64,000 nt of DNA, taken from positions 2,852,001 to 2,916,000 of the forward strand of contig NZ_CP107945.1 of assembly GCF_036057275.1 (NCBI RefSeq), read 5' to 3'. Position 1 is the first letter of the stretch, and each line of letters begins with the position of its first letter. This DNA comes from Streptomyces sp. NBC_00390. Its GTDB lineage: Bacteria > Actinomycetota > Actinomycetes > Streptomycetales > Streptomycetaceae. The notes under the pieces are model-generated. The model saw only the letters and a list, made by a program, of their open reading frames with translations. It was not told the DNA's origin and ran no database searches. Position numbers and translations under genes: made by a program. Shown here in pieces: positions 62,950-64,000 of the stretch.

Positions 62950-64000
62950 GTGACGATCGCGCCGGCCGATCCGGCCTCAGGCACCGTCGAGCAGACGGCC
63001 GACGGCCCCGGGACCGCGCTCCTGCGGCTCCTGACCGAGCTCACGGCCGACCTGCCCGACACCGACCCCGGCAGGGTCGCCGCCGCCGCGCTGCGCGGCC
63101 GGCACGCCGGGTCCGACGAGGCCGAACTGCGCTCCCTCGCCACCGACGCCGCCGCCGGACTGATCTCCGAGGACCCCGCCTACTCCCGGCTCGCCGCCCG
63201 GCTGCTGACCCGCACGATCGCCGAAGAGGCCGCCGGGCAGGGCGCGGTGTGCTTCTCCGCATCGGTCGCCGTGGGGCACCGCGAAGGCCTGATCGCCGAC
63301 CGGACGGCCGAGTTCGTGACGCGGCACATGGCCCGCCTCGACGACCTGATCGACCAGGGCGCCGACGACCGGTTCGGCTACTTCGGGCTGCGCACCCTCT
63401 ACAGCCGCTATCTGCTGCGCCACCCGATCACCCGTCAGGTGATCGAGACCCCACAGCACTTCATGCTGCGCGTGGCCGCCGGGCTCGCCGAGGACACCAC
63501 GTCCGACGGCGCGAGGGGGGCCCGTGCCCTGGACGAAGTCGCCGCGCTCTACGGACTGATGAGCCGGCTCGACTACCTCCCCTCCTCCCCCACGCTCTTC
63601 AACTCCGGCACCCGCCACCCGCAGATGTCGTCCTGCTATCTGCTGGACTCGCCGCTCGACGAGCTCGACTCGATCTACGACCGGTACCACCAGGTCGCCC
63701 GCCTCTCCAAGCACGCCGGCGGCATCGGGCTCTCGTACTCCCGTATCCGCGCCCGCGGTTCCCTGATCCGCGGCACCAACGGGCACTCCAACGGCATCGT
63801 GCCGTTCCTGAAGACCCTCGACGCCTCGGTCGCCGCGGTGAACCAGGGCGGCCGGCGCAAGGGCGCGGCCGCCATCTACCTCGAGACCTGGCACGCGGAC
63901 ATCGAGGAGTTCCTCGAGCTGCGGGACAACACCGGTGAGGACGCGCGGCGTACGCACAACCTGAACCTCGCGCACTGGGTCCCCGACGAGTTCATGCGCC
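62950..64000 (+). CDS. nrdA: Class Ia ribonucleotide reductase large subunit, partial
   Basis: The first 350 codons from GTG 62950 (GGGAG upstream); the gene runs off the window. Reduces ribonucleotides to dNTPs with an R2 partner expected just downstream. Visible: N-terminal helical domain, SSPTLFNSGTRHPQMSSCYLLD (first redox cysteine region), RLSKHAGGIGLSYSRIRARGS, GHSNGIVPFLKTLDASVAAVNQGGRRKGAAAIYLETWHADIEEFLE. No obvious ATP-cone ahead of residue ~100. Under NrdR and cobalamin-riboswitch control. Confidence 0.93.
   Translation, partial: MTIAPADPASGTVEQTADGPGTALLRLLTELTADLPDTDPGRVAAAALRGRHAGSDEAELRSLATDAAAGLISEDPAYSRLAARLLTRTIAEEAAGQGAVCFSASVAVGHREGLIADRTAEFVTRHMARLDDLIDQGADDRFGYFGLRTLYSRYLLRHPITRQVIETPQHFMLRVAAGLAEDTTSDGARGARALDEVAALYGLMSRLDYLPSSPTLFNSGTRHPQMSSCYLLDSPLDELDSIYDRYHQVARLSKHAGGIGLSYSRIRARGSLIRGTNGHSNGIVPFLKTLDASVAAVNQGGRRKGAAAIYLETWHADIEEFLELRDNTGEDARRTHNLNLAHWVPDEFMR

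Overview
This window looks like chromosomal core DNA from a Streptomyces (or very close actinomycete). The DNA is very GC-rich, starts are often GTG or TTG, and stop/start overlaps (GTGA, ATGA) and leaderless promoters (-10 box about 6-7 nt before the start) are common. The gene set is typically streptomycete: WhiB-family protein, SigH with its RsbW-type partner, nickel superoxide dismutase, snapalysin, DasR/DasABC, and cobalamin-controlled ribonucleotide reductase. From memory the gene order matches the S. coelicolor block around SCO5226-SCO5283, in reverse; no alignment was run.

Layout. 1-9.3 kb: partial VOC protein, small secreted protein, GNAT, then a tightly coupled operon of ECF sigma factor, zinc-finger membrane anti-sigma, ABC ATPase and two membrane proteins; a spermidine-synthase-like protein; an OmpR/EnvZ-type two-component pair. 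9.5-13.7 kb: the actinobacterial E2-E1 fused 2-oxoglutarate dehydrogenase (Kgd) with strong terminator and a small conserved acidic protein. 13.9-20.5 kb: a DUF4097/long-PadR pair, a ClpN-only protein with a small HTH protein, and a 918-residue protein joining a degenerate NTPase-like region, one membrane helix and a periplasmic-binding-like domain. 20.5-28 kb: MBL-fold hydrolase, endoglycosylceramidase-like GH5, oxidoreductase, Tat-exported PhoD phosphatase with partner, malic enzyme. 28.5-33.7 kb: polar amino-acid ABC transporter, methyltransferase, CGNR protein, and the divergent sodX/sodN pair.

33.7-40.5 kb looks accessory: a TIG-domain lipase, the 3' relic of an aromatic-ring monooxygenase, a membrane protein, an amidohydrolase, and a divergent LysR/snapalysin pair. 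40.5-45.5 kb: truncated haemoglobin, two small conserved proteins, then a two-gene operon for a family 2B (EshA-type) encapsulin shell and an adjacent polyprenyl diphosphate synthase, its likely cargo; then a PLP enzyme. 45.5-53 kb: Na+/H+ antiporter divergent from a UBP zinc-finger protein, prsH-sigH, lipid-kinase-like protein, WhiB1/WblE-type protein and a PdtaS-type kinase (wblE/pdtaS adjacency as in mycobacteria).

53-60.5 kb is the aminosugar locus: dasR divergent from dasA-dasB-dasC, a NagZ-like GH3 enzyme and an SIS-domain GlcN6P deaminase-like protein, with two DasR-type operators between dasR and dasA and one extra site at the far end. The 3' end of dasR is copied twice in a 92-bp tandem repeat. 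60.6-62.6 kb: DUF3311/solute symporter pair. 62.6-64 kb: tandem NrdR-like boxes and a cobalamin riboswitch upstream of class Ia ribonucleotide reductase nrdA, cut by the window end.
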